From NCBI GenBank assembly GCA_019637585.1, contig JAHBVL010000002.1, forward strand, positions 186,001 through 250,000: DNA of 64,000 nt, read 5' to 3'. The translations under genes were made by a program, and so were the position numbers. Position 1 is the first letter of the stretch; each line of letters opens with the position of its first letter. The DNA comes from Thermomicrobiales bacterium (GTDB lineage: Bacteria > Chloroflexota > Chloroflexia > Thermomicrobiales > UBA6265). Positions 53,333 to 64,000 of the stretch are shown in pieces. The notes under the pieces were generated by a model, which was not told the DNA's origin, did no database searches, and was given only the letters and a program-made list of their open reading frames with translations.

Positions 53333-54579
53333 TACGCTCCCCACCGCGACATCACCAGCGACACATTGTGCCCGCCGAATCCCATCGAATTCGACATGAC
53401 ATGCGTGATTGGGGTCTGGCGAGCGACGTTGGGGACGTAGTCCAGGTCGCATTCTGGGTCGGGGGTGTGGTAGTTGATCGTCGGCGGCGCCGTTTGGTGT
53501 TCGATCGCTTTCATCGCAATGACCGCTTCGATGGCGCCAGCGGCGCCGAGCAGGTGGCCGGTCATCGATTTGGTCGAGCTGATGGGGACGCTGTATGCGC
53601 GTTCGCCTAGGGCTCGCTTGAGCGCCGCGGTTTCGAATTTCTCGTTCAGCTGCGTCGACGTGCCGTGCGCATTGACGTAGTCGATATCTCCCGGCTGCAA
53701 ACCAGCATCGGCCAGCGCCAGCGACATGGCCCGCGCCGCTCCTTCGCCCTCCGGCGCAGGCTGGACGATGTGATTGGCGTCGTCGGTTGTCCCGTAGCCC
53801 GCGATGACGCCCAATATCGGCGCGCCCCGTCTGGCGGCGTGCGATTCGCGCTCGAGGACGAGCATGGCGCCCCCTTCGGCGAGGACAAACCCGTCCCGGT
53901 CCTTTTCGAACGGGCGGCTCGCGGCCTGGGGATCGTCATTGCGTCGTGAGAGCGCCTGCATGGCGTTGAATCCCGCCACGCTAAGCCGGGAAACCGGCGC
54001 CTCGCACCCGCCGGCGTACACGACGTCGGCCATGTCGTCCCGGATCCACCGCGCTGCTTCGCCAATGGCGTGAGCGGAGCTGGCGCAGGCCGAAACCGTG
54101 GCCATGTTCGGTCCTTTGGCGTTCAGACGCATCGCCGCGAGTCCGCTGGCCATATTGCCGAGCATCATGGTCATGAAAAATGGGCCAATGCGGCGAGGCC
54201 CTTGCTCGGTCAGCGTTTCCATGCCCGATTCGATCGTTTCGATAGCGCCCATACCGGTCGCCAGCAAGACGCCCACCCGGTTCGGATCGACCGACTCGCC
54301 AGGCAGCCCGGCGGATTCCGCCGCTTGCATGGCGGCGGCAACACCCAATTGAGCGTAGCGGTCCATCCGCCGGTGTTCCTTGCGTCCCAGAAGTCCCTCG
54401 GCGTCGAAATCCTTCACCTCGGCGGCAAACTGCGTCTCGTACTCGGAGGCATCGAACCGGGTGATCGGTCCGACTCCTGATACTCCCTCGACCAGATTCG
54501 CCCACATCTCAGCCGGCGAGTTCCCGACCGGGCTGTACACGCCGATACCGGTGACGACAACACGTTCGCGGTTAGTCAT
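53332..54579 (-). CDS. fabF: Beta-ketoacyl-[acyl-carrier-protein] synthase II
   Basis: Elongating condensing enzyme of fatty acid synthesis, 415 residues. The Cys-His-His triad is visible: TVSACASSAHAIGEAARWI (Cys) near residue 163, YVNAHGTSTQLNEKFE (His) and SMTGHLLGAAGAIEAV (His). RVVVTGIGVYSPVGNSPAEM opens the protein, and MSNSMGFGGHNVSLV closes it. It stands alone on the minus strand, so the rest of the fab genes are elsewhere. The stop codon TAG is shared with the end of the inverted repeat. Confidence 0.96.
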   Translation of the reverse strand: MTNRERVVVTGIGVYSPVGNSPAEMWANLVEGVSGVGPITRFDASEYETQFAAEVKDFDAEGLLGRKEHRRMDRYAQLGVAAAMQAAESAGLPGESVDPNRVGVLLATGMGAIETIESGMETLTEQGPRRIGPFFMTMMLGNMASGLAAMRLNAKGPNMATVSACASSAHAIGEAARWIRDDMADVVYAGGCEAPVSRLSVAGFNAMQALSRRNDDPQAASRPFEKDRDGFVLAEGGAMLVLERESHAARRGAPILGVIAGYGTTDDANHIVQPAPEGEGAARAMSLALADAGLQPGDIDYVNAHGTSTQLNEKFETAALKRALGERAYSVPISSTKSMTGHLLGAAGAIEAVIAMKAIEHQTAPPTINYHTPDPECDLDYVPNVARQTPITHVMSNSMGFGGHNVSLVMSRWGA

Positions 54580-54981
54580 GGGATGGGGGCTCCAGAGGGA
54601 TAGGGTTGTTCATAGTTCATAGTTCATAGTTCATAGTTCATGGTTGATAGTTGATGGTTCAGAGTGAGCGCGTTCGGCTTTGACTGATTCATCGTGAGGC
54701 CCGTCTACCATTTCCCATTTCCCATCCCCTATTTCCCAAACACCACCCACCATTGCCATTTGCCCTTTGCCTTCATCCCCGTCTCCTCGCTGATGGTACC
54801 CTGAACGCTGCCGGCCCTGCGGTGTGCGTGATTGCTGGCGTGGTTCTGAGCCTTATAAGAACGAGTCGGGAGCTGGTTTCCGCAGTACGGATGCCGGCGC
54901 CCACCTGCTATGGCAGGTTCAGGCTCCGCCACACACGGCTCTCGCGGGGACGGCATCCCACCGTCGATTCAGGAGCGGCAG
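54580..54981. repeat. fabF-holA divergent gap with a 7-bp microsatellite
   Basis: Seven tandem CATAGTT-type heptamers at 54611-54659 (four perfect, three changed). A pyrimidine-rich stretch with repeated CATTTCCC-like words at 54711-54770 comes next, then the holA promoter. I see no gene in these 402 bp. Confidence 0.75.
54832..54859 (+). promoter_or_regulatory. holA promoter candidate
   Basis: TTGCTG (54832-54837), 16-nt spacer, TATAAG (54854-54859), about 120 nt before the holA start. Confidence 0.5.
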
Positions 54982-56016
54982 GTGATTCACGTCATTCTCG
55001 GTCCCGATCGCGCACTGGCTCGGGTGACCCTGAAGAAGCTGCTCGATCAGTTCGATCCAGGCGGCGACAATACCTCCCGATTCGAAGCTCCGGGCGACCC
55101 CATAGGCGAGGTCGCGACGGCACTCGCCACGCGAACCTTCTTTGCCGAATCGCGGATTGTGGTGGCAACCGGATATTTTGGCTTGCTCAGCCGGGGAACT
55201 GGCAGCAAGGGGAAGCGAGGCAAAACAAGCACTTCCTCTCCCCCCGATCAATTCGAACGGCTCTTCGAGCTTGCCGAATCGCAAGGCGAGCTGATCCTTT
55301 TCGAACCCGATCTGGCGTCGATTCCCGCTACTGCCAAATCGCTGCTCCCTGCGGCGGCAAACGTGGCGATGCACGCGCCAGCACGCGGCTCGGCCCTGGT
55401 CGAGTACATGCGTCAGGCGGTCGAGGAGCGGGGCGCGACGATCGACCGGCAAACCGCCCAGTATCTCCTCAACCGGCTCTTTCCCGGACATTGGCAGCAA
55501 GCGGCCAACAACCCCGCATTCGATCGCCCTCCCGATATCGAATACCTCCTGACCGAACTCGACAAACTCACCGTCGCCGTGGGTGGCGCCGCTATCGATG
55601 AAGCGCTCATCGACGAGTTGACGACGGAACGGACCGCCGACCACATGTTCACGCTGCTCGACGCGGTGGTCTCCGGCAACCAGGGTACGGCGCTGCGGGA
55701 AGTCGACCTTTTGCCTCACTCCAGTGATGAGCTTTCCCGGTTGCTGGCCATGATCGGTCAGCAGATCGAGTTCTCGGCCGCGGCAGTGGCTGCAGGACGT
55801 CCGAATGATCCCCTGCTGGCGGGCAAAGCCCTCGGCATGCCGAACCCGAACCGGATGAAAGCGGTTCTCAATGTGGCTGGGCCGGCGGCGGCTCGCCAGA
55901 CAGTGCTGCTCGAATCAGCGGTGGATGCCGACCGACGCCTCAAGACCGGGTTGGACGCTGCTCCGGGTGACACGCTCTATCGCATCATCACGCGTTCGGG
56001 CGCCCGGCGGGGGTAG
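54982..56016 (+). CDS. holA: DNA polymerase III subunit delta
   Basis: Clamp-loader subunit that opens the sliding clamp. GTG 54982 with AGGAG at 54971-54975 gives 344 residues and the family-like N-terminus IHVILGPDRALARVTLKKL. Further features: FFAESRIVVATGYFGLLSRG, LILFEPD, TIDRQTAQYLLNRLFPG and EYLLTELDKLTVAVGGAAID. ERTADHMFTLLDAVVSGN and LPHSSDELSRLLAMIGQQIE follow in the C-terminal collar domain. A 15-residue Lys/Ser/Thr-rich insert occurs near residue 72. Convergent with rpsT; a terminator lies between, and holA next to rpsT is a common arrangement. Confidence 0.93.
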   Translation: MIHVILGPDRALARVTLKKLLDQFDPGGDNTSRFEAPGDPIGEVATALATRTFFAESRIVVATGYFGLLSRGTGSKGKRGKTSTSSPPDQFERLFELAESQGELILFEPDLASIPATAKSLLPAAANVAMHAPARGSALVEYMRQAVEERGATIDRQTAQYLLNRLFPGHWQQAANNPAFDRPPDIEYLLTELDKLTVAVGGAAIDEALIDELTTERTADHMFTLLDAVVSGNQGTALREVDLLPHSSDELSRLLAMIGQQIEFSAAAVAAGRPNDPLLAGKALGMPNPNRMKAVLNVAGPAAARQTVLLESAVDADRRLKTGLDAAPGDTLYRIITRSGARRG

Positions 56017-56019
56017 CAG

Positions 56020-56048
56020 AACAGCGGACGTTCGAAACGTCCGCTGTT
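56020..56048. terminator. Hairpin terminator between holA and rpsT
   Basis: AACAGCGGACGTT (56020-56032), loop CGA, AACGTCCGCTGTT (56036-56048): a perfect 13-bp stem, starting 4 nt after the holA stop. Weak or no U-run on either side, but strong symmetry fits a bidirectional end for convergent genes. Confidence 0.75.
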
Positions 56049-56080
56049 GCCAGACCCACCGTGAATTGTGGAGCGCGCGC

Positions 56081-56353
56081 TTAGGCGGCCACGCTCATCG
56101 CGTTGTATTTCGCCATCAAGCGCGACTTGCGCCGCGCGGCATTGTTCTTGTGGATAACGCCCTTGCTGGCGACACGGTCGAGAACGCTGATCGCGTCTCC
56201 GACTGCGGCAGCAGCGGCGTCTACGTCGCCACTCTGGATAGCCAGCTCGGCTTTCTTCACATAGGTGCGCGCCGAAGACCGAAACGGCCGGTTTCGCAGG
56301 CGCTTCTGCTCGTTGATCAGAATTCGCTTCCTGGCAGACTTGTTGTTAGCCAA
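56081..56353 (-). CDS. rpsT: Small ribosomal subunit protein bS20
   Basis: 90 residues, TTG start at 56353 with AGGGGAT upstream giving MANNKSARKRILINEQKRLR, the usual S20 N-terminus. AELAIQSGDVDAAAAAV and GVIHKNNAARRKSRLMAKYN are also typical. Binds 16S rRNA at the bottom of the 30S subunit. S20 genes often use UUG starts in bacteria and are translationally autoregulated; here the TTG is visible. Confidence 0.97.
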   Translation of the reverse strand: MANNKSARKRILINEQKRLRNRPFRSSARTYVKKAELAIQSGDVDAAAAAVGDAISVLDRVASKGVIHKNNAARRKSRLMAKYNAMSVAA

Positions 56354-56464
56354 CGATCTCTATCCCCTTAGCTCTCGTGAGTGCGCTACGCTTGTATGTC
56401 GGTGGCACGCCAATAGACCGGCATCGACGCCACAGCCCGAAAATGATACCAGACGAACTGCCGG

Positions 56465-58141
56465 ATGGCTACGCGACCACTGAACTCCTCGCCTGTCGAA
56501 CCGGGTGCCGCCACAGCCCCTGCGGTCGACCCATCTCCGAAGCCACCGCCGGCGATGTCCACGCGCACGTTCGCCCGGAGCGCGGCGATCGTCGGCATCG
56601 CCGCGGTCATCAGCAGAGTCCTGGGGCTGGTTCGCGAAATCGTGATGGCCAACCGCTTTGGCACCTCCGGTGAGTACGACGCATATGTCAGCGCTTTCCG
56701 GATACCCGATCTTCTCTTCCTGGTCATTATGTCGGGCGCCTTCGGTTCTGCGTTCATCCCGGTGTTCGGCTCGTTCCTGGCCCACGGTGAACGGGAGAAG
56801 GCGAACCGTCTGGCCTCAGCGGTCATCACCTGGACCGCGCTGATCACGATCGTTCTGGGGATCGTTGCCTTCATATTCGCTGGACCGTTGATGCGCTACG
56901 TCGTCGCGCCCGACCTGGCCAGTGATTCGATCGATCTGGCCGTCCGGACGATGCGGTGGTTGCTGATCTCCCCGCTTCTGCTTGGACTCAGCATTGCGGC
57001 CAAGGGCATTCTGGAAGCGCAAAACCTCTTTACACTCCCGGCGCTGTCGCCGGTGATCTACAACCTGGTCATCGTTCTGGCCGCGATCTTTCTTGCTCCC
57101 TCCTACGGGATCGGGGGAGTCACCGCAGGCGTGCTGGTTGGGGCGTTTCTCCATTTGGCGGTGCAGATACCCGGACTGGTGAGCGTTGGGATGCGCTACA
57201 CCCCCTCACTCTCCCGCACCACCGAGGGCTTGCGGGATGTGGTCCGGCTGCTCGGTCCTCGCATCATCGGCCAGGCGGCCTTCCAGATCAATTTCGTGGC
57301 GATCAATGCCTTCGCGTCGATGGCGGGAGAGGGACGCGTTTCCGGACTGAACTATGCCTGGCAATTGATGATGCTCCCCAACGGCGTGCTGGCGCTGAGT
57401 ATTTCCACTGTTCTCTTTCCGACCATGACGCGCCAGTGGGAGCTGGGACAGGTCGCCGAACTGAAGCAGTCACTGCTTCGCGCTCTCCAGCCTCTCCTCT
57501 TCCTCGTGATTCCGGCATCGATCGGTCTCTTTGTCTTCGGCGAGGCGATTGTCCAGACCATTTTTCAAACGGGCAATTTCACCAGCGAATCGACCAGGCT
57601 CGCCGCCCAACCGCTGGCCCTGCTGGCCGGTGGCCTCGTCTTCTACGGGCTGGTCGAGGTGCTGGCCAGGACCTTCTATGCTATGAAAGACACGATGACT
57701 CCGGTGATTGCCGGTATCGTGATCATCGTCATCAACATCGTGATCAGCTACCTCGTGGTCGACCGGCTGGGACATGTGGGGCTGGCCATGTCGCTGAGCG
57801 TTTCGACCATGATCGAAGCCCTCATCCTGCTCGTCATTCTTCGCCGCAGAATCGGCGGATTCGGATCGCGCTTCGGGGTCTGGCTGACGAAGGTCATCGC
57901 CGCCGCCGCCGTCATGGCGCTGGCAGCGGAATGGCTGCGGCCGCGCCTCAATGAGCTGACCGAACCGGGCGTCGAGCACCGCATGTTCCAGATCGTGCAG
58001 CTCGGTATTGCCGTGGCGTTCGTCGGCGTTGTCTACTTCGCGGCGGCGTGGATTCTCCGGGTGCCGGAAGCGACACGCTTTTTCCGGTCGATCGACCGCC
58101 GAGCCCAGCAAGTGACTCGCCGCAACAGCAGGCGGCGCTAG
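56465..58141 (+). CDS. murJ: Murein biosynthesis integral membrane protein MurJ
   Basis: Lipid II flippase, 558 residues with about fourteen membrane helices. After a 30-residue Pro/Ala-rich cytoplasmic start (an ATG at 56555 would omit it) come [20 protein letters not shown] and [60 protein letters not shown] and [20 protein letters not shown] complete the MviN/MurJ set. The Arg residues of the central cavity (VLGLVRE, SAFRIPD) are conserved. Followed by lepA after 22 nt. Confidence 0.96.
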   Translation: MATRPLNSSPVEPGAATAPAVDPSPKPPPAMSTRTFARSAAIVGIAAVISRVLGLVREIVMANRFGTSGEYDAYVSAFRIPDLLFLVIMSGAFGSAFIPVFGSFLAHGEREKANRLASAVITWTALITIVLGIVAFIFAGPLMRYVVAPDLASDSIDLAVRTMRWLLISPLLLGLSIAAKGILEAQNLFTLPALSPVIYNLVIVLAAIFLAPSYGIGGVTAGVLVGAFLHLAVQIPGLVSVGMRYTPSLSRTTEGLRDVVRLLGPRIIGQAAFQINFVAINAFASMAGEGRVSGLNYAWQLMMLPNGVLALSISTVLFPTMTRQWELGQVAELKQSLLRALQPLLFLVIPASIGLFVFGEAIVQTIFQTGNFTSESTRLAAQPLALLAGGLVFYGLVEVLARTFYAMKDTMTPVIAGIVIIVINIVISYLVVDRLGHVGLAMSLSVSTMIEALILLVILRRRIGGFGSRFGVWLTKVIAAAAVMALAAEWLRPRLNELTEPGVEHRMFQIVQLGIAVAFVGVVYFAAAWILRVPEATRFFRSIDRRAQQVTRRNSRRR

Positions 58142-58150
58142 ACCATCCCG

Positions 58151-58156
58151 TATACT
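58151..58156 (+). promoter_or_regulatory. TATACT box directly before lepA
   Basis: TATACT ends 7 nt before the lepA ATG, with no clear -35 and no ribosome binding site between. If used, the transcript would start at or next to the AUG (leaderless). Confidence 0.35.
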
Positions 58157-58163
58157 CACCGCC

Positions 58164-60029
58164 ATGTCGACGATTGCCTCTCCTGCCTTGAAAAACGCCC
58201 CGGTTCCTGCCATTCCGCAGGAGCGGATCCGCAACTTCTCGATCATTGCCCACATCGACCATGGGAAGTCGACGCTTGCCGACCGCCTGCTCGAAGAAAC
58301 GGGCACGGTTGAGTCGCGCCAGATGGTCGAACAGATTCTCGATTCGATGGATCTGGAACGAGAGAAAGGCATCACCATCAAGGCGCGTGCCGTCCGGATG
58401 ACCTACCGTGCATCGGATGGACTCGACTACGAGCTCAACCTGATCGACACGCCCGGGCATGTCGATTTCTCCTACGAAGTCAGCCGCAGCCTGGCGGCCT
58501 GCGAGGGAGCGCTCCTCGTCGTCGATGCCAGCCAGGGGATCGAAGCCCAAACCCTGGCCAATGTCTACCTGGCCCTCGAACAGAATCTGGCAATCGTGGC
58601 GGTGATCAACAAGATCGACTTGCCGAGCGCCAATCCTGAATTGGTCAAAACCGAAGTACAGAATGTGATCGGACTGATCGACGAAGAGATCATCTGCGCC
58701 TCGGCCAAGGATGGCACCGGCATTCCGGACATTCTCGAAGCGGTCGTGGCGCGTATGCCGCCTCCCGCCGGTGAACCGGAAGTACCGGCCAGAGCACTGA
58801 TCTTCGACTCGCACTACGACGCCTACAAAGGTGTCATCGCTTACGTAAAAGTGGTCGATGGCGAGATCCAGCGCGACGACCGCATCCGGCTCATGTCCAC
58901 GGGCAAGGAATCTGAGGTGCTCGAGCTCGGGTTCTTTTCGCCGGGCATGATCTCCGCGCCGGCGTTGCGTTGTGGAGAGGTCGGCTACATCGCCACCGGA
59001 TTGAAGGTAGTCAAAGACCTTCAGGTCGGCGACACGGTCACGGTGGCATCGCGCCCGGCTCCGGCGCCGCTGCCCGGGTACCGCCCCGCCAAACCGATGG
59101 TTTTCGCTGGTCTCTATCCCGTGGATGGCGAGGAGTACCCGCTCCTGCGGGAAGCGTTGGACCGATTGCAGCTCAACGACGCGTCGCTCGTCTACGAACC
59201 CGAGTCTTCCACGGCGCTCGGATTCGGTTTCCGGGCTGGATTCCTGGGACTCCTGCACATGGAGATCATCCAGGAACGCCTGGAACGGGAGTACGGAATC
59301 GATCTGCTGGCGACGGCGCCCAGCGTCGAGTACGAAGTCGTCATGCGCAATGGCGAGACCGTTGTCGTCGACAATCCGGCCGCCATGCCGTCGCCAGGCG
59401 AGTTCGAGGAGATTCTCGAACCCTGGATGGATATCAGCATCATCGTTCCGTCCCGGTACATCGGCAATATCATGGATCTCGTCACCAAGCGCCGAGGTGT
59501 CTTCCGCGAGATGACCTATCTCGACGAAGACCGCGTGCACCTGCAGTTCGACATGCCGCTCGGCGAGGTGATCGTCGACTTCTACGATCAGTTGAAGAGC
59601 CGCACCCAGGGATATGCGTCGCTCGACTACACCTTCGCCAAAATGAAACCGGCTGATCTGGTGCGGCTCGATGTGCTGGTCAGCGGCCAGCCGGTCGACG
59701 CGCTCTCCATCATCACGCATCGTGAAGACGCCTACACCCGCGGCCGCGATCTGGTGACGGCGTTGCGGCAGCTGATTCCGCGGCAGATGTTCGATGTGCC
59801 CGTGCAGGCGTCGATCGGCAGCCGGATCGTGGCGCGGGAGACGATTCGCGCTATGCGGAAGAACGTCCTCTCCAAGTGCTACGGCGGCGACATCACCCGC
59901 AAACGGAAACTGCTGGAAAAGCAGAAAGAGGGCAAAGCCCGGATGAAGATGGTCGGCAGCGTCGAGATTCCCCAGGAAGCCTTCATGGCGGTGCTGAGCC
60001 TCGGCGACAAGGGATCATCCACCAAGTAA
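58164..60029 (+). CDS. lepA: Elongation factor 4 (LepA)
   Basis: Back-translocating translational GTPase, 621 residues. G-domain motifs: [20 protein letters not shown] near residue 28, [33 protein letters not shown] and [16 protein letters not shown]4-specific parts: [60 protein letters not shown] and the C-terminal [20 protein letters not shown]. No clear ribosome site precedes the ATG. The stop shares one base with the MazG gene start (TAATG). Confidence 0.98.
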   Translation: MSTIASPALKNAPVPAIPQERIRNFSIIAHIDHGKSTLADRLLEETGTVESRQMVEQILDSMDLEREKGITIKARAVRMTYRASDGLDYELNLIDTPGHVDFSYEVSRSLAACEGALLVVDASQGIEAQTLANVYLALEQNLAIVAVINKIDLPSANPELVKTEVQNVIGLIDEEIICASAKDGTGIPDILEAVVARMPPPAGEPEVPARALIFDSHYDAYKGVIAYVKVVDGEIQRDDRIRLMSTGKESEVLELGFFSPGMISAPALRCGEVGYIATGLKVVKDLQVGDTVTVASRPAPAPLPGYRPAKPMVFAGLYPVDGEEYPLLREALDRLQLNDASLVYEPESSTALGFGFRAGFLGLLHMEIIQERLEREYGIDLLATAPSVEYEVVMRNGETVVVDNPAAMPSPGEFEEILEPWMDISIIVPSRYIGNIMDLVTKRRGVFREMTYLDEDRVHLQFDMPLGEVIVDFYDQLKSRTQGYASLDYTFAKMKPADLVRLDVLVSGQPVDALSIITHREDAYTRGRDLVTALRQLIPRQMFDVPVQASIGSRIVARETIRAMRKNVLSKCYGGDITRKRKLLEKQKEGKARMKMVGSVEIPQEAFMAVLSLGDKGSSTK

Positions 60030-61369
60030 TGGCCCCCCTCTCGTCGATCACCATTGCCGGCGTCGGTCCGGGCAATCCGCTGGCGCGCACGCGGGCGCTC
60101 GACGCGGCTCTCTCCGGGGCGGAGGTCATCATCCTGCGTACTGCGATCCACCCTGGCGTGGAAGATTTCGTCACCGACTCGCGTGTTGTTGTCTGCGACG
60201 ACCTGTACGAATCGATGGGTTCGTTCGACGAAACCTATGCCGCCATCGCGGATCGCGTGCTCGATGCCGCTGCCTCGAATCGGGTGGTTTACCTGGTCCC
60301 GGGATCGGCAGTCTTTGGCGAACGTACGGTGCAGATGATCCGGCAGCGCGCTGGTGAGGCGGGCATCCCCCTGACGATACTGCCTGCGGTTTCCGCGCTG
60401 GACGAGATTGCGGCGGCGGTGGGGATCGACCTGCTCACCGACCGACCGCAGTTGATCGATGCCGCGGATCTCGCGGCGAAGGTCGATCTCGAACCCTTCT
60501 CCGGTAGCCAGGTTGTTCTCGACCCAACCCGCTGGGCGATCGTCAGCCAGGTCTTTGATCGACGCACCGCGAGCGACGTGAAACATGCGCTGACCCGGAT
60601 ATGGCCGGAGGATTATCTGGTGACCGTCGTCCGGGGAGCGGGAACCGGTGACGAAGTGATCGCGTCGATGCCCCTCTCCGAACTCGATCACGTCGCACAC
60701 GATCACCTGACGACCGTGGTGATCCCACCCATGTTGTGGCTTGACGCGCCCGCCAGTCCAGCGACTCTTTTTCGGATCATCGCCGCATTGCGGTCGCCGG
60801 AGGGCTGTCCGTGGGACCGGGAGCAAACACACGAATCGCTGTCGGGCAAGGTCATCGAAGAAGCGCACGAAGTCGCTGAAGCCATCGCTCTGGGCGATCC
60901 GGACGAGCTGCGTGATGAACTGGGGGATCTGCTCCTCCTGGTGGCGCTCAATGCCCAGATTGCCGAGGAGGCCGGGGACTTCACGATCGAAGACGTTTTC
61001 CGGGCGGTGAACAGCAAGCTGGTGCGCCGGCACCCACATGTTTTCGGCGATGTGGTCGCCGAAACACCGAACGATGTACTCAAAATGTGGACAGCAATCA
61101 AAGCCACCGAAAAAGGCGGCAACGCCGGTTCCGCGCCCGCTCTGCGATATGATCAGTTGCCTCGCACGATGTCCGTCGTCGAGCGGATTCGCCGAGCGGA
61201 GGGTGCGACGCTGGCCAGCAACCAGGCGAGCGAGTCGGACATCGGCGCCGGGCTGCTGGTGTTGATCGAACAGGCCCTGGAGTCCGGTGTCGATCCTGAA
61301 TCGGCACTCGAACGCGCATACAGGGAAAAGAAGGCTTCGACAGACAACCATCTATCGATTGGGGAGTGA
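60029..61369 (+). CDS. mazG: Tetrapyrrole methylase-MazG fusion nucleotide pyrophosphohydrolase
   Basis: 446 residues from ATG 60029. Residues 1-235 form a tetrapyrrole (SAM-dependent) methylase-like domain (TIAGVGPGNPLARTRALDAA, VVYLVPGSAVFGERTVQMI, ILPAVSALDEIAAAVGIDLL). Residues 240-446 form a MazG domain (RIIAALRSPEGCPWDREQTH, IEEAHEVAEAIALGDPDELR, DELGDLLLLVALNAQIAEE, KLVRRHPHVFGDV). This matches the YabN architecture of Firmicutes and relatives. MazG removes pyrophosphate from NTPs; the substrate of the methylase part is unknown. Coupled with lepA and aspS. Confidence 0.95.
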   Translation: MAPLSSITIAGVGPGNPLARTRALDAALSGAEVIILRTAIHPGVEDFVTDSRVVVCDDLYESMGSFDETYAAIADRVLDAAASNRVVYLVPGSAVFGERTVQMIRQRAGEAGIPLTILPAVSALDEIAAAVGIDLLTDRPQLIDAADLAAKVDLEPFSGSQVVLDPTRWAIVSQVFDRRTASDVKHALTRIWPEDYLVTVVRGAGTGDEVIASMPLSELDHVAHDHLTTVVIPPMLWLDAPASPATLFRIIAALRSPEGCPWDREQTHESLSGKVIEEAHEVAEAIALGDPDELRDELGDLLLLVALNAQIAEEAGDFTIEDVFRAVNSKLVRRHPHVFGDVVAETPNDVLKMWTAIKATEKGGNAGSAPALRYDQLPRTMSVVERIRRAEGATLASNQASESDIGAGLLVLIEQALESGVDPESALERAYREKKASTDNHLSIGE

Positions 61370-61377
61370 AATCACGC

Positions 61378-63182
<1,805 letters not shown>

Positions 63183-63186
<4 letters not shown>

Positions 63187-63410
63187 CGGCAACACCTGCG
63201 TTGCCTGACGGGCGAGGCGGGCCTCGCCGCTACACCCAGCAACACGCGACACCTGTCGCGGCAACGCCTGCGTTGCCCCGCAATTCCAGGGACTGAGGGG
63301 CGAGGCAGGCCTCGTCGCTACACCCGGCAACGACGCGACACCTGTAGCGGCAACGCCAGCGTTGCCCCGCGGTCCCAGAGGCTGACGGGCGAGGCGGGCC
63401 TCGCCGCTAC
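63183..63410. repeat. Three composite palindromic repeats between aspS and the Mur ligase
   Basis: Copies at 63183-63233 (51 bp), 63255-63321 (67 bp) and 63344-63410 (67 bp), each starting GTAGCGGCAAC (GTCGCGG in copy 2) and ending CGCTAC. Each copy has two halves that are themselves palindromic, GGCAACGC-TGCGTTGCC and GGCGAGGC-GGCCTCGCC, and the outer ends are mutually inverted. Copies are separated by related 21-22 bp linkers. The first copy contains the aspS stop codon TAG (63184-63186). Confidence 0.9.
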
Positions 63411-63433
63411 AGGGCTACGGTTCGGCCGTGGTG

Positions 63434-64000
63434 TCAACGTGGTCCGTAGCCCGCTTTCGCCAGCGCGATTTTCGCCGCGGCTACTTCATCCCACGGGTGT
63501 TTGTCCTGACCCCAGATGATGCTTCGCTCGTGACCCTTGCCGGCGAGGAGCACGATGTCTCCTTCGCTCGCCTGTGATACGGCGAAATCGATGGCTTCCT
63601 GACGGTCGACGATGCAGACGAAGTCTGATCCTTCGGTCTTGCCTTCGCTTCGCGCCCCGGCAGCGATCTCCTGAATGATGCTCATCGCGTCTTCGAAGCG
63701 AGGGTCTTCGGTCGTAAACACACTCAGATCGGCTAGCCGAGCAGAAACCGCTCCCTGCATTGGCCGTTTGGCGGTGTCGCGCTCGCCGGCACTGCCGCTC
63801 ACACAGATGAGACGCTTGCCTGGCGCGAGCCCCCGCAGCAGCTTCAGGATTTTCTCCAGCGACTCGGGGGTGTGCGCATAGTCGACGATCACCGAAAACG
63901 GCTGTCCGGCATCGACCCGCGTCAGCCGACCTGGAATCGCCGGCGCCGAACTCAGCCCCGCCGCAACCAGATCCAATCCGATCCCGGTGGCAAGAGCGAT
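63434..64000 (-). CDS. murE: Mur ligase, MurE type (UDP-MurNAc-tripeptide synthetase), C-terminal part
   Basis: 189 codons, open to the window edge at its 5' end. The visible part is the C-terminal ligase domain: FSVIVDYAHTPESLEKILKL near the start, GKRLICVSGSAGERDTAKRP, LSVFTTEDPRFEDAMSIIQE, VDRQEAIDFAVSQASEGDIV and LLAGKGHERSIIWGQDKHPW. The order and the GKGHE motif identify MurE. The amino-acid specificity motif reads EDPR instead of the DNPR of meso-diaminopimelate enzymes. It faces aspS across the repeat array. Confidence 0.9.
   Translation of the reverse strand: MALATGIGLDLVAAGLSSAPAIPGRLTRVDAGQPFSVIVDYAHTPESLEKILKLLRGLAPGKRLICVSGSAGERDTAKRPMQGAVSARLADLSVFTTEDPRFEDAMSIIQEIAAGARSEGKTEGSDFVCIVDRQEAIDFAVSQASEGDIVLLAGKGHERSIIWGQDKHPWDEVAAAKIALAKAGYGPR

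Noticed and set aside
54729-54956. 75-codon minus ORF upstream of fabF
   Set aside because: Low-complexity product of the pyrimidine-rich intergenic stretch; lies over the holA promoter.
57948-59720. 590-codon minus ORF opposite lepA
   Set aside because: Shadow of lepA and the murJ end.

Overview
The window is GC-rich bacterial chromosome, almost entirely housekeeping genes packed at high density on both strands. The protein set, the gene neighbourhoods and the style of the sequences (Arg-type EF-P, Fe-S-type PurF, 378-residue SigA with a short N-terminus, UPF0182 giant membrane protein, DUF5060/DUF4038 glycosidase) suggest a member of the Chloroflexota, perhaps near Thermomicrobia/Sphaerobacter. 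That placement is an inference from family resemblance and was not computed. No phage, transposase, CRISPR array or secretion island was found.

Layout. 1-2546 (minus): tatD (cut by the window edge) and glmS, the latter preceded by a well-formed glmS ribozyme (2669-2817). 2960-9906 (plus): a purine operon purB-C-S-Q-L-F, closed by an intrinsic terminator. 9980-12913: glycine cleavage gcvT-gcvH-gcvPA without gcvPB. 13047-18268: der, galE (minus), glyA and a WecA/MraY-type transferase. 18272-19034 (minus): a small glycine-zipper protein, rsfS and a tRNA with CAU anticodon. 19305-21204: rho behind a long, promoter-bearing leader. 21388-30699 (minus): a ten-gene, tightly coupled run uvrB - secreted protein - aroQ - M24 peptidase - efp - accB - xseA - xseB - HypE-like - asparaginase-like. 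30787-32907 (minus): a glycoside hydrolase and a Nudix-fold protein without catalytic glutamates. 33236-36345 (plus): a spermidine-synthase-like membrane protein, pgeF and yggS. 36336-39161 (minus): UPF0182. 39283-41317 (plus): an MBL hydrolase, a small membrane protein and a DNA-binding protein with a near-consensus promoter overlapped by an inverted repeat. 41380-45986 (minus): alr, nnrD, acpS, tgt, tatA. 46147-49009 (plus): pth, a 3-hydroxyacyl-CoA dehydrogenase, a free B12-binding mutase subunit and meaB. 48996-51780 (minus): larB, tlyA, ruvC, yebC. 52081-64000: sigA, fabF (minus), holA, rpsT (minus), murJ, lepA, a MazG fusion, aspS and the C-terminal part of a Mur ligase (minus).

The most notable non-coding features are the glmS ribozyme and a set of GC-rich palindromic repeats. 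The repeats lie between genes (14424-14730, 21224-21397, 53219-53332, 63183-63410). At three gene ends they abut or supply the TAG stop codon in a GTAGC context. One more palindrome lies in frame inside meaB. These repeats explain most of the non-coding space that is not promoter or terminator.
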